64,000 nucleotides of DNA. It comes from CBDFMR01 sp965249765 (lineage in GTDB: Bacteria; Bacteroidota; Bacteroidia; Chitinophagales; Saprospiraceae). Both the position numbers and the translations under genes were made by a program. Shown here piece after piece: positions 1 to 9,254 of this stretch. Each line of letters opens with the position of its first letter. Positions within the stretch are counted from its first letter, which is position 1. The stretch is from NCBI GenBank assembly GCA_965249765.1, contig CBDFMR010000005.1:434001-498000 (forward strand), read 5' to 3'. The notes under the pieces are model-generated. The model searched no databases and was not told where the DNA came from. It saw only the letters and a list, made by a program, of their open reading frames with translations.

Positions 1-1118
1 TGGGTGGGGGTATCGTTGCGGGAAGCATGGTTTTAATCGCAGGCCAACCTGGTATTGGAAAATCAACCTTATTGTTGCAGATTTCAGGATCTCTAAGGGA
101 TAAGATCCTCTATGTGTCGGGAGAAGAAAGTGCTGAGCAGATAAAAATGCGAGCTGAGCGAATGAATGTCACCAATGATGAATGTTACATTCTGACGGAG
201 ACCAACGTAAATAAGGTGCTTACCCAAGCTCAGTCTTTAAGTCCTTCATTGCTGATTATAGATTCCATCCAAACATTGTCTTCTCCATATATTGATTCTG
301 CATCAGGATCGATATCTCAAATAAGAGAATGTGCGGCAGCCCTTCAACAGTATGCTAAATCTACCAATGTACCGGTCTTTATTATTGGGCATATCAATAA
401 AGAAGGATCGATTGCTGGTCCCAAACTTATGGAGCACATTGTAGATGTAGTACTACAATTTGAAGGTGATAGACACTACTCATATCGTATTCTAAGAACA
501 GGTAAGAATAGATTTGGGAGTACAGATGAGATAGGAATATATGAGATGCACTCTACAGGCATGAGACCTGTGACCAATCCATCAGAGATGCTTCTATCCC
601 AAAACAAGGATCGACTATCTGGGTCAAGTGTTGGTGTGAGTCTTGAAGGGAATCGACCCTTGCTCATAGAAACACAAGCTTTAGTAAGTCAGTCGGTGTA
701 TGGAACACCACAGCGATCAGCCACTGGTTATGACAATCGTCGACTCAACATGTTATTGGCTGTAATGGAAAAAAGGTGTGGTCTTCCATTTAGTCAAAAG
801 GATGTCTTTCTAAATATGGCTGGAGGGCTCAAGGTATCTGATCCGGCCATTGATCTTTCAGTGGTGACTGCGCTGATATCATCACTGCAGGATATTTATG
901 TTGAGAACAAGGTCTGCTTCGCTGGGGAAATAGGATTATCAGGAGAAATCAGGACCGTTCCTAAAATTCTTCAACGTATCCAAGAGGCGGAAAAATTGGG
1001 CTTTGCCGCAATCTATCTATCAGAGTACAATATGAAAGGAATAGATCAAGAAAACCATGACATAGAGATTAAAACTATTGGTCATATGGGAGAGTTGATT
1101 GAAAAAATATTTGCCTGA
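1..1118 (+). CDS. radA: DNA repair protein RadA/Sms, 5' end cut by window
   Basis: The reading frame is open from base 3 at the window edge, so the N-terminus (normally a CxxC zinc finger, roughly 90 residues by family length) lies outside. Visible are the Walker A motif GQPGIGKST, the Walker B strand LLIIDSIQT, the RadA-specific KNRFG motif and a C-terminal Lon-protease-like domain (from about VYGTPQRSATGYD). RadA is a RecA-related hexameric ATPase that drives branch migration of recombination intermediates in the cytoplasm. The stop codon directly abuts the TTG start of the next gene, which suggests co-transcription. Identification is secure; only the start is unknown. Confidence 0.96.
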   Translation, partial: GGGIVAGSMVLIAGQPGIGKSTLLLQISGSLRDKILYVSGEESAEQIKMRAERMNVTNDECYILTETNVNKVLTQAQSLSPSLLIIDSIQTLSSPYIDSASGSISQIRECAAALQQYAKSTNVPVFIIGHINKEGSIAGPKLMEHIVDVVLQFEGDRHYSYRILRTGKNRFGSTDEIGIYEMHSTGMRPVTNPSEMLLSQNKDRLSGSSVGVSLEGNRPLLIETQALVSQSVYGTPQRSATGYDNRRLNMLLAVMEKRCGLPFSQKDVFLNMAGGLKVSDPAIDLSVVTALISSLQDIYVENKVCFAGEIGLSGEIRTVPKILQRIQEAEKLGFAAIYLSEYNMKGIDQENHDIEIKTIGHMGELIEKIFA

Positions 1119-1520
1119 TTGAAAATCAATGATAGCATATCGGAAGTTTCAAATAATTATCCAGTGATATTATTTGATGGTGAATGTGCTCTATGCGATT
1201 CCTGGATATCTCATTTGGCAAAATGGGACAAAAAAAGAAAACTCAGATTTGCGAGCCTTCAGTCAGTACATGGCAATAGTGAAGAGATAAAGAACCTAAT
1301 CTATGTGAAAGGGCAAGATTATAATGCTTCGTCTGCAGTCATTATGTCTTTTGCAGCCCTTGGATGTGGATGGTCAATTTTGAAAATATTACTTCTTATT
1401 CCAGTTTTCTTGAGAGATCCTCTTTATAAATTGGTTGCGAGGCATCGATATCAGATTCTAGGGAAGAAGAACATTTGTGGAATTGAGGCACGGAATGACA
1501 ATAGGTTTTTATCAGTCTAG
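1119..1520 (+). CDS. DCC (DUF393) family thiol-disulfide oxidoreductase-like protein
   Basis: A 133-residue protein with the family's N-terminal signature ILFDGECALCDSW, containing a CxxC pair (residues about 24 and 27), followed by the typical hydrophobic middle and the YKLVARHRYQILGK tail. DCC proteins are small thioredoxin-fold-like proteins; their substrate is not established. The TTG start immediately follows the radA stop and no ATG is available before the DCC motif, so translational coupling to radA is likely (inference). Function beyond a thiol-redox role is unknown. Confidence 0.85.
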   Translation: MKINDSISEVSNNYPVILFDGECALCDSWISHLAKWDKKRKLRFASLQSVHGNSEEIKNLIYVKGQDYNASSAVIMSFAALGCGWSILKILLLIPVFLRDPLYKLVARHRYQILGKKNICGIEARNDNRFLSV

Positions 1521-1602
1521 GTCTTTATATTATCAATATTTTAACGTTGTACACGACACTAAAAAGATAATAAAAACTCCCTTCTCAGCGTACATATAAG
1601 TC

Positions 1603-1610
1603 TATCTTTG
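1603..1610 (+). promoter_or_regulatory. Bacteroidota -7 promoter box TATCTTTG
   Basis: TATCTTTG matches the Bacteroidota -7 consensus TAnnTTTG and ends 11 bases before the ATG at 1622, giving a very short leader. No convincing TTG -33 box lies 19-21 bases upstream. The string CTATCTTTGCG recurs inside the 232-bp MITEs of this window. Confidence 0.5.
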
Positions 1611-1621
1611 CGACCATTTTT

Positions 1622-2431
1622 ATGGACTTTAAAAAATCACTTCTTTTTATATTGGTACTGATGTCTACAATGGCATCCGGACAGAAAGGCTGGGAGCTTG
1701 GAGGTTGGCTCGGTGTATCCAATTACTTTGGAGATCTCAACGACAGGATCTATCTAGGAGATGTGGGACTAGCTGGTGGATTGAATGCACGATACAATTT
1801 TAATACACGCATCTGTACCAAAGGGTCACTCAGTTATGGCCGCATAAGTGCAGAGGACGCTGACTCACCCAATAACTTTGAGCGGAGTCGCAACCTAAGT
1901 TTTAAATCATCAGTCATAGATTTTACAGGAACCATAGAGTTTAATTTTTTTGAATATGTACACGGGACAGAAGATCAATATTATACGCCTTATCTGTTAG
2001 GAGGGTTTTCAATATTCCGGTTTAACCCCAAGGCCGAACTCAATGGACAGACATATTCTCTAAGGGATATGGGAACAGAAGGTCAGGCCCAGGGCAGTGA
2101 GTATGGATCCATCAGTGGAGGTCTCACCATAGGTGGTGGCATGAAGTGGGACATTAATGATAAATGGAGTTTCAATGTAGAATTTTCTTACCGCAACCTA
2201 TTTACGGATTATCTTGATGATGTAAGTACGACTTATCCAGACTTGGTACAACTTGCTGCACAGAGAGGACCAGAGGCAGCTTTACTATCTGATCGATCTT
2301 TGATGGATGGCATCGGTGTTCCCGGTCGTCAACGTGGCAATAGCAAGGACAATGACACCTACACCTTCTTTGGGATAAGTATCATGAGGTATTTTGGACG
2401 ACTTGAGTGCCCAAAAATTTCTGACTTTTAG
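1622..2431 (+). CDS. DUF6089-type outer membrane beta-barrel protein
   Basis: The protein begins with a signal peptide (MDFKKSLLFILVLMSTMASGQ) and continues as alternating hydrophobic strands typical of an 8-10 stranded outer-membrane barrel. The mature start GWELGGWLGVSNYFGDLND is characteristic of the Bacteroidota DUF6089 family. Length is 269 residues, normal for the family. Function is unknown; surface or periplasm-facing structural roles have been suggested for such barrels but nothing here shows one. Its own promoter box lies just upstream. The next gene, yjbQ, follows after 57 bases on the same strand. Confidence 0.8.
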   Translation: MDFKKSLLFILVLMSTMASGQKGWELGGWLGVSNYFGDLNDRIYLGDVGLAGGLNARYNFNTRICTKGSLSYGRISAEDADSPNNFERSRNLSFKSSVIDFTGTIEFNFFEYVHGTEDQYYTPYLLGGFSIFRFNPKAELNGQTYSLRDMGTEGQAQGSEYGSISGGLTIGGGMKWDINDKWSFNVEFSYRNLFTDYLDDVSTTYPDLVQLAAQRGPEAALLSDRSLMDGIGVPGRQRGNSKDNDTYTFFGISIMRYFGRLECPKISDF

Positions 2432-2488
2432 TTCGTTTCCACATTTCTCTAACTAACAATTTCATATTTAGTTGGTTACATTTACTAT

Positions 2489-2899
2489 ATGATCGAACAG
2501 CACTTCCTGACCTGTCCAACCATGAGCAGGGGTTATCATGTGATTACAAAAATGATAGTTGATGCTGCAGGTGATCTACCTACTACGGGATTGTTGAACG
2601 TATTTATACAGCACACATCGGCTGCGCTCACCATCAATGAAAGCGCTGATCCTGATGTGTTGACGGATTTTGAAGCCATATTCAATGGTCTCATTCCTGA
2701 GAACCTTCCGTATCTGACGCATACGATTGAAGGGTCTGATGACATGCCGGCACACATCAAGGCGAGTCTGATAGGAAGTTCGGTGAGCATTCCAATAAGT
2801 GATGGAAAACTTAACCTTGGCACTTGGCAGGGAATTTACCTTTGCGAGTTTAGAGATCGGGCCCGTCCTAGAAACTTAATTATAACTGTTTATAGCTGA
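2489..2899 (+). CDS. YjbQ family protein (UPF0047)
   Basis: A 136-residue complete member of the YjbQ family. It has the hallmark motif FIQHTSAALTINESADPDV, the later LPYLTHTIEGSDDMPAHIKASL segment and the C-terminal GTWQGIYLCEFRDRARPRNLIITV. The conserved His, Glu and Asp residues line the proposed metal/phosphate pocket. Some family members can make thiamine phosphate as a side activity, so the name 'secondary thiamine-phosphate synthase' is used, but the physiological role is unsettled. The stop codon overlaps the start of the LysE gene by one base (TGATG), implying a two-gene operon. Confidence 0.9.
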   Translation: MIEQHFLTCPTMSRGYHVITKMIVDAAGDLPTTGLLNVFIQHTSAALTINESADPDVLTDFEAIFNGLIPENLPYLTHTIEGSDDMPAHIKASLIGSSVSIPISDGKLNLGTWQGIYLCEFRDRARPRNLIITVYS

Positions 2900-3525
2900 T
2901 GTGGGAGTATGTCATAGAAGGGATCTTGGTAGGGATAGGACTCACTGTCCTACTCGGGCCTATCTTTATCGCCTTGACCCAGACATCGATAGAAAAAGGC
3001 GCAAAGGCCGGTATGACAGTAGGGTTGGGAATTTGGATTAGTGATATCATTTTTATCATGACTACCTGTTGGTTTATCCATACGATAAGCGACACGATCA
3101 ACGATCAGATTTTTAAGATGGGTATGAGTATCGTTGGTGGATTGGTGCTGATAGGCTTCGGAATAGGAAGTATGGTATCCAAGATCAATTTAGAGGAGAA
3201 AGATACTCGGCACTCTTATAAAAGCTATGCTGGTTTTTTATTCAAAGGATTTATGGTCAATACGGCCAATCCATTCACCTTTGTTTTTTGGATAAGTATT
3301 ATATCTACCTATTCCATCGGAAAGAAGGCAAGCCTTGACGAGTTGCATACTTTTCTCATTGCCATTATGGTGACTATTATCATCACGGATGCCCTCAAGG
3401 TCTTGATCGCCAAATTGCTCAGGAATTACCTGAGAGACGGGCATGTTGTATGGTTTTCAAGAGTGGCGGGCATTGGACTGTGTCTGTTTGGTCTTTATCT
3501 GATCGGGGCTTGTCTGTTTGGGTGA
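2899..3525 (+). CDS. LysE/RhtB family amino-acid exporter
   Basis: A 208-residue inner-membrane protein with about six hydrophobic segments and the LysE family start: an early GxGLTVLLGPIFIALTQTSIEKGAKAG loop followed by GLGIWISDIIFI. LysE/RhtB proteins export amino acids or related metabolites using the proton gradient; the substrate cannot be deduced. The ATG overlaps the yjbQ stop by one base. The gene is intact and is the last one before the IS remnants at 3563. Confidence 0.88.
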   Translation: MWEYVIEGILVGIGLTVLLGPIFIALTQTSIEKGAKAGMTVGLGIWISDIIFIMTTCWFIHTISDTINDQIFKMGMSIVGGLVLIGFGIGSMVSKINLEEKDTRHSYKSYAGFLFKGFMVNTANPFTFVFWISIISTYSIGKKASLDELHTFLIAIMVTIIITDALKVLIAKLLRNYLRDGHVVWFSRVAGIGLCLFGLYLIGACLFG

Positions 3526-3562
3526 AACTTGATTTTTTGAATAATTGTTAGACCTTTTGTAA

Positions 3563-4240
3563 CTACTCAGGTATCAAAGATAGTGCATTAAAGATGGAGT
3601 TACTATTCTTTATACAAGTATCGATTACTGATCGAATGATAGCGAATTGTTGAGCACCATGTTTAGTTTTAAACATACCAGATACTTTCATTTTTATCTT
3701 CATATTTCTTATAGCCCTTTCGGAAGAGTTATTATCATAGGGTAAAAATGAATATTTCAAGAAAGGGAATATATACTGTACGTATTTCTTCATTTTCTTT
3801 TGAAAGCTTTTCAATTTCTTGTTAGTTGACAAGTGTTCTATTTGGACAAGATTGCTTAGTTTTTGTTCCAGACTTTGAATAGCCTTAGAGTAGTCTATTT
3901 TGGAATGATTAATCATTTTTTGTTTTAGACATATAGCTTTTGACAATAACAGTTTCATCTGATAGGCCCATTGGTCGGTACGCTTTTCTACAAAATATTG
4001 TAACTCCCTCATCAAATGGGCTATACATAGTTGGTGGGTCTCACATTCGATATTGAAGTGGGGCTTCCAACAATCATGTACCAATATAGAGTGTTTTAAT
4101 CCTTGAGGGAAAACCTATCTGATGGTTTGTTGGCCTCTATTTTCAGAAGCGTAAAGCAAGGTGTATTGATCATTTTGCCATGTCCACATCCATGCTTTTT
4201 TACCATTGAGGCGGTAGCCTGTTTCATCTGTGCCTGACAA
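3563..4240 (-). pseudogene. IS66-family transposase remnant (C-terminal part, frameshifted)
   Basis: Reading leftward, the first piece (about 4240-4115) contains GTDETGYRLNGKKAWMWTW, the first catalytic Asp region of IS66 transposases. It then shifts frame near 4110, and the second piece (4084-3563) continues with HDCWKPHF and ends with the NNSSERAIRN motif that carries the catalytic Glu. The N-terminal third is missing: the sequence stops abruptly at about 4240, where an unrelated transposase tail begins on the other strand. This is a different IS66 lineage from the two copies at 17.5-21.1 kb. It is inactive because of truncation and frameshift. Confidence 0.8.
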
Positions 4241-4529
4241 ACTATATGCAAGTAATGCAAATCGCAAGTGGTGCAAAGAAAAACAAATACGCCTCACAGC
4301 CACACCCAAAGGAAAGCCAAGAAAGAAAACTGCCTATCAAAAAAGAAAGGAATGCAAAGAATACGGACGTCGAAATCACATTGAAGAAAAAATAGGAAAT
4401 GCCAAACAAGCCTATAACCTCATTCAAATAAAAGCTAAATTGATAGTCACTTCGGAATCATGGATTGCAGCCACCATCTTTGTGATGTATCTGGCCCAGT
4501 TCGCCCAACATCATGGAGTGACTTTTTGA
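4241..4529 (+). pseudogene. IS5/IS1182-type transposase C-terminal fragment
   Basis: The readable protein from about 4241 is DKLYASNANRKWCKEK..., a typical C-terminal DDE segment of IS1182-like transposases. It contains RRNHIEEKIGNAKQAYNLIQIKAK with the final catalytic Glu, and ends TSESWIAATIFVMYLAQF. Everything upstream of DKLYAS, including the other catalytic residues, is absent. It is fused head-on to the IS66 remnant within a few bases, so this junction records a past rearrangement. No intact copy of this element is present in the window. Confidence 0.75.
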
Positions 4530-4579
4530 GGAAGCTCTAGTTATTATCGAGGCAAAGCTTCTACACATCAGCAGACTTT

Positions 4580-5015
4580 TTGTGAAAGAGAACAGTAGTG
4601 GTGATAGATAAATTCAACGCATCATCTCACAATGGCTAATGTGAGCAGCAGCGCTGCGATGGCTAAAACGTCAAATCAATCCAACTCAAATGAGGGTGTA
4701 AAATCAAAACCCCAGCTCCATGGGAGCGATACGTATAAACACAGATGATATAATTATAGTGTCACTGCTCTGCAGTTGTATTCTATTATCAAGAATCGTT
4801 ATTATCGACATTCCGCTCCTAGGGAGCTTCATGGGTGTAGTGATGATATAGAGCAAAGCTTCTTTGCATTTATAGACTAAATGTAAGAGTTAATAGCAAT
4901 TCATGACTTCGTCTAAAGACGATTTGTGAAAACTAGCAGCAGCGCTGCGACTTGTCAGTAATAACCGGCTTAAATCAAACTCCTAGCTCCATAGGAGCGG
5001 CACATGATTGTCTAG
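4580..5015. repeat. Cluster of REP-like palindromes (GCTCC/GGAGC and CAGCGCTGCG types)
   Basis: No gene is seen between 4530 and 5047. The interval holds several short imperfect palindromes: AGCTCCATGGGAGCG (about 4717), CCGCTCCTAGGGAGCTTC (about 4815) and AGCTCCATAGGAGCGGC (about 4985). Each alternates with AGCAGCGCTGCGA (about 4650 and 4935). The same motif pair recurs at 61.99-62.44 kb. They look like intergenic REP-type repeats; their origin is unknown. Confidence 0.6.
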
Positions 5016-5047
5016 TGTATCAAGAACAAAATACACTACGCTTACGA

Positions 5048-5767
5048 CTACCTCCCCCAGGTATTATACTTTAGTATGCAATAAATGGCCCTAAACCCAT
5101 CCTTCCAACTGATCTTCTTACCTTCTTCGTATGTACGACCATAGTAGGAGATTCCCACTTCATAGATTCTTACCTTAGGAATTCTGCTCACCTTGGCGGT
5201 AACTTCAGGCTCAAAACCGAACCTATTTTCCTTAAGATCTACGGACTTCACCAAGTCAGACTTCCACAACTTGTAACATGTCTCCATGTCCGTCAGGTTG
5301 AGGTTTGTAAAAATATTGGAAAGTGTAGTTAGAAATTTGTTCCCAATAGAGTGCCAGAAAAACAAAATCCGATGAGGTTGTCCTCCCATAAATCTTGACC
5401 CATAAACAACATCTGCAAAACCATCAAGAATGGGTTGTAACAGTAAGTTGAACTCTCTGGGATCGTATTCTAGATCAGCATCTTGGATAATTAAATAATT
5501 ACCTGTTGCTTCTTTTATACCTGTATGTAGGGCGGCACCTTTTCCTTTGTTTACTTCGTGCTTGAAGTACTGAATATTGATATTTGGATGAGTGGTAATG
5601 TAATCTTGAGCAACCATCTCTGTATTATCACTTGAGCAGTCGTTGACAACAATAATTTCTTTTTCCAATTTGGAGATCAGTTCGACAGCAAGGACGGAAT
5701 CGAGTATACTCGACAGGGTCTTTTCCTCATTATAGGCTGGTATGATTATAGAGAGAGTCCTAGTCAT
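5048..5767 (-). CDS. Family 2 glycosyltransferase (polyprenyl-phosphate glycosyltransferase-like)
   Basis: A 239-residue GT-A fold protein starting MTRTLSIIIPAYNEEKTLSSILDSV. It has the metal/nucleotide-sugar motif IIQDADLEYDP (DAD) and GKGAALHTGIKEATG, as in dolichol/polyprenol-phosphate mannosyl- or glucosyltransferases. There are no C-terminal membrane helices, unlike GtrB or ArnC. The substrate cannot be read. It stands alone, flanked on both sides by repeat-rich intergenic DNA, so there is no operon context. Confidence 0.85.
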   Translation of the reverse strand: MTRTLSIIIPAYNEEKTLSSILDSVLAVELISKLEKEIIVVNDCSSDNTEMVAQDYITTHPNINIQYFKHEVNKGKGAALHTGIKEATGNYLIIQDADLEYDPREFNLLLQPILDGFADVVYGSRFMGGQPHRILFFWHSIGNKFLTTLSNIFTNLNLTDMETCYKLWKSDLVKSVDLKENRFGFEPEVTAKVSRIPKVRIYEVGISYYGRTYEEGKKISWKDGFRAIYCILKYNTWGR

Positions 5768-5943
5768 TGATCATATACACTTTGGTATGCAAAGCTATAA
5801 TTATTGTAAATACGCAGCCAATCATGTCCCGTGATTTTTCGATCAATTAGGAATTCTCAAAAGTAAGATGAATGATATCAACAAAGACCTCATACTTGTT
5901 GCTGGTGTATAGTATCGCTGAAGGATTAGAATTGATGGGTGAA

Positions 5944-6002
5944 GCACCTCAGCGAGGTGCCAGTATGTTAGAGCTTATTACCCCGATCTTTAGATCGGGG
6001 TA
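5944..6002. repeat. Pair of perfect hairpins in the 5768-6085 intergenic region
   Basis: Two perfect stem-loops lie 18 bases apart: GCACCTC-AGC-GAGGTGC (5944-5960) and TACCCCGATCT-TT-AGATCGGGGTA (5979-6002). No gene is seen in 5768-6085. Neither hairpin is followed by a T-tract, so they are not standard terminators. They resemble the hairpins of the 167-bp element and may be dispersed repeats (inference). Confidence 0.55.
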
Positions 6003-6085
6003 TATGTTCAGAATAATATCGCATTGGCGAGATTTTTGACTAAAAATCGTGACAATGGCTAATCGATAGAATCTTATCTAAGCCA

Positions 6086-7417
6086 TTAAACACGATAAAA
6101 CACCCACTTACCTAATTCTTTAAAGCTGGCTTTCTTACCGTACATCAAGATACCCACACGATAAATCCTCCCGGCTAACCAGACCATAAATATGACAAAG
6201 GCGATCAACAAGACAACCGATGTAATTATCTGCCAAGCCGGGGGCCCTGATGGAAGTCGAGTTGGCATGACAATAGACGATGTCAATGGAATCATGGACG
6301 ACCAGACCACAAGAGATTTATCTACTGATGTCATGGCACTGATAGCCACATAAAAGGCAAAAATAAGAGGAAGCATTACAGGCAATGTAAGACTCTGTGC
6401 CTCATTGATGTCTTCTCCTACCGCCGACCCTAGAGCGGCAAAAATCGCTGCATAAGCAAAGTAACCCATGAAGAAATAGAAGATGAGAAGAGGAATGATC
6501 AGCGCCCAGTTGATATTCATGACCTCTCTTAGAATTTCCATAATTTCACCCATGTTGTCATTTACAGCCGCTTGTGCTACGTCGCTATTCCCTGCCAGAT
6601 CTGCCATCGGTCCTCCTGCACTGAATCCAAACAAAGAAGTTACAATAGGCATTGCTACACTGACAAGAAGGATCCATATTGCCAATTGTGTGAGACCGAC
6701 GGATCCTACACCCAGTATCTTTCCCATCATCAACTCAAATGGTTTGACTGAAGAGATGATCACTTCGACGACGCGATTTATCTTTTCTTCCATCACGCTG
6801 CGCATCACCATGGATCCGTAGATCATAATGATAAAAAACATCAAGTAGCTTATCCCCACGCCTAGACCTACTCCTACCTTATTGGTGAGTGATGTGAGTT
6901 TTTTATCGGTTTCTAGAATAGGTGAGGGGTTGAGCTTTACATCTGAGTCTAGGGCAGCAATTTTCTCGGAGTCTAACTCAAGTGACTTTATCTTATGTGC
7001 TCTGAGATGGCTTTTTATTTTTCTTGTAATCGAAAATTCCTCGTCTATACCTAGTTGTTTATCAGATAAGTAAGATAAGTTAAATTCTTTTTTTCTGATA
7101 TCATCTATGGCCGGTAGTATTAAGATACCATCGATATTCTTTTCTTCATATTCTTTCTTCAACTCATCAACAGACTTGGTGCTGATGTCAAACTTCAAAT
7201 TATCACTCGCCTTAAATGAGTCACCCAGTAAGCCGGCATTATCTATAACTGCAATGTGCTTAATGTCATCCGATCCCTTGCTCATTATAAAGCCCATAAA
7301 GACAAAAAAGGCAATAAATGCGAGTGGTGCAAAGATGGTTATGAGAATAAATGATTTCTTTTTTACCCTTGAAAAATACTCCCTACTTGTAACCAGTAAA
7401 ATGTTATTTAAACTCAT
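6086..7417 (-). CDS. ABC transporter permease, ABC-2/NatB type
   Basis: A 443-residue membrane protein with the NatB-like layout. One N-terminal helix (about residues 20-45) is followed by a roughly 130-residue extracytoplasmic domain and then five to six helices (about 185-430). It includes the family motif YGSMVMRSVMEEKINRVVEVIISSVKPFELMMGKILG. The ATG lies one base after the stop of the upstream ATP-binding gene, so the two form a translationally linked pair. NatAB-type exporters move sodium or small molecules outward; the substrate here is unknown. Confidence 0.9.
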   Translation of the reverse strand: MSLNNILLVTSREYFSRVKKKSFILITIFAPLAFIAFFVFMGFIMSKGSDDIKHIAVIDNAGLLGDSFKASDNLKFDISTKSVDELKKEYEEKNIDGILILPAIDDIRKKEFNLSYLSDKQLGIDEEFSITRKIKSHLRAHKIKSLELDSEKIAALDSDVKLNPSPILETDKKLTSLTNKVGVGLGVGISYLMFFIIMIYGSMVMRSVMEEKINRVVEVIISSVKPFELMMGKILGVGSVGLTQLAIWILLVSVAMPIVTSLFGFSAGGPMADLAGNSDVAQAAVNDNMGEIMEILREVMNINWALIIPLLIFYFFMGYFAYAAIFAALGSAVGEDINEAQSLTLPVMLPLIFAFYVAISAMTSVDKSLVVWSSMIPLTSSIVMPTRLPSGPPAWQIITSVVLLIAFVIFMVWLAGRIYRVGILMYGKKASFKELGKWVFYRV

Positions 7418-7418
7418 T

Positions 7419-8315
7419 TCAATTGCTTTCTACAGTTTTGATAAATATCTCATTGAGAGAAGGAAGGATTTCATTATAAGACTTGACATCGAATCCACGT
7501 TCTATAAGTCCTCGGAGTAAATCACTACTCCCTTCACCCGGTTTTAGCCTTACGATAAGTTCATGATCGGTGTCAGACACTACATCAAAGTCGGTCAACA
7601 TCTCCTGTGGAAGATTTCCACTAAACTCTATCTTGTACATGTTGTCCTTATACTTCTGTTTTACTCCCTCTACGGTCCCCTCGAGTATGTTCTTGCCCTG
7701 ATTGATCAGTACGATATCTCTACAGATTTCTTCTACTTGCTCCATCCTATGTGTTGAGAAAATGATGCTCGCTCCTTCCTCATTCATCCTGTGTATCTCA
7801 TCCTTCATCAAATTAGTGTTGATGGGATCCAATCCTGTAAAAGGCTCATCGAGGATGATTAGCTTGGGGTCATGAATCACCGTGGAGATAAACTGAATCT
7901 TTTGCTGCATACCCTTGGAGAGTTCTTCTATCTTCTTATTCCACCAGTCTTCAATTTCAAATTTCTTAAACCATGCCATGATAGCATTTCGTGCGTCGGA
8001 CTTGCTGAGTCCTTTCAGTCTTGCCAGATACATGAGCTGGTCGCCTACCTTCATCTTCTTATATAGACCTCGTTCCTCAGGCATGTATCCTATCTGTGTA
8101 GGATGAAGGCTGTTGAGTTTCTCTCCGTCGAGCAGTATCTCACCACTATCGGCACCAGTGATGGTAGTGATGATACGTATGAGGGATGTCTTACCAGCAC
8201 CGTTGGGACCTAGCAGACCAAAAATACTTCCTTTGGGTATGTCAAAAGTGACAGAATCGACAGCCACATGGTTGTGGTATTTTTTGGTCACGTTCCGTAG
8301 GGATAAGATGCTCAT
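7419..8315 (-). CDS. ABC transporter ATP-binding protein, NatA/DRA type
   Basis: The start is placed at 8315 (MSILSLRNVTKKY), nine codons inside a longer frame, because family members begin at this strand. Visible are Walker A GPNGAGKTS, the Q-loop region QIGYMPEERGLY, the signature ELSKGMQQK, Walker B LIILDEPFTGLDP and the switch histidine in STHRM. The C-terminal 80 residues form the DUF4162-like extension common in NatA-type proteins. It supplies ATP hydrolysis to the permease encoded immediately downstream. Confidence 0.92.
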   Translation of the reverse strand: MSILSLRNVTKKYHNHVAVDSVTFDIPKGSIFGLLGPNGAGKTSLIRIITTITGADSGEILLDGEKLNSLHPTQIGYMPEERGLYKKMKVGDQLMYLARLKGLSKSDARNAIMAWFKKFEIEDWWNKKIEELSKGMQQKIQFISTVIHDPKLIILDEPFTGLDPINTNLMKDEIHRMNEEGASIIFSTHRMEQVEEICRDIVLINQGKNILEGTVEGVKQKYKDNMYKIEFSGNLPQEMLTDFDVVSDTDHELIVRLKPGEGSSDLLRGLIERGFDVKSYNEILPSLNEIFIKTVESN

Positions 8316-8481
8316 GAGATTAAGTTGATTATGTCTTGCCAATATTAGGACGCAAAAATATCCTTCTCATCTTTATTCTGCGAGTCATAGGTAAAAAAAG
8401 ACAAAGGAGCACATATATGTGATATTATTAACCCAGCAGTTATATAATAGGATATTATAATAAATATGAGTATATTGCGGC

Positions 8482-9219
8482 ATGGAAAAGTTTGATTTGA
8501 GAAGAGCTACTGAAGCCGAAAAGCAAGCGATAAAAAAGCGAGCCATTGCGATGCACACGAGTAGAAAGAAGAACATTGAAATTATAGAGTGTCTGGGCGT
8601 GAATAAGAATTCAGTTACAAATTGGATAAAGGCCTACAAAAGGGATGGCGAGAAAGGCTTGGTTTCAAAGACACGAGGATTAAAGCAAGGGGATAATCGT
8701 CTGTTGGATAGAGATCAAGAGAAGCAAGTGCAAAAGTGGATAACAGATAAAATGCCAGATCAAATGAAATTACCCTTTGGTCTATGGACAAGAAAGGCTG
8801 TACAGGAATTAATAAGGAATCAATTTGGAATTAAGATTGCGATACGTACTGTGGGAGATTATTTGAACCGATGGGGTTTTACACCACAAAAGCCTAAAAA
8901 GAAAGCTTACGAACAAAATTCCAAAGCAGTGAATAAATGGTTAGAAGAAGAATATCCAGCGATCCAAGCGAGAGCAGAGAAGGAATCTGCAGAGATACAT
9001 TGGGGAGATGAAACAGGCGTCAAAAACGAATGTCAATATGGAAGGTCATATGCACCAAAAGGGAAGACACCCACACGGACCATCATGGCAAAGAGATTAT
9101 CGATGAATATGATATCCAGTGTGACCAATCAAGGAAAAGTAAGATTCATGATATATAAAGGAGGTATGAATGCACAGATGTTTATCAAGTTTCTCAGGCA
9201 ACTTATAATATCAATTTAG
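8482..9219 (+). pseudogene. IS630-family transposase A, truncated
   Basis: The N-terminal helix-turn-helix region (AMHTSRKKNIEIIECLGVNKNSVTNWIKAYKRDGEKGL) is followed by the start of the DDE domain with the first Asp in HWGDETGVKNECQYG. The frame ends about 15 residues after MIYKGGMNAQMFIKFLRQLI, where a second IS630 element begins. The second Asp and the Glu are therefore missing. The upstream 8343-8481 stretch holds its AT-rich left flank. The simplest reading is that IS630 element B inserted into, or recombined with, element A. Confidence 0.8.
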
Positions 9220-9254
9220 GTATAATATAAGGTGATAATTTTGTATATTTAACA

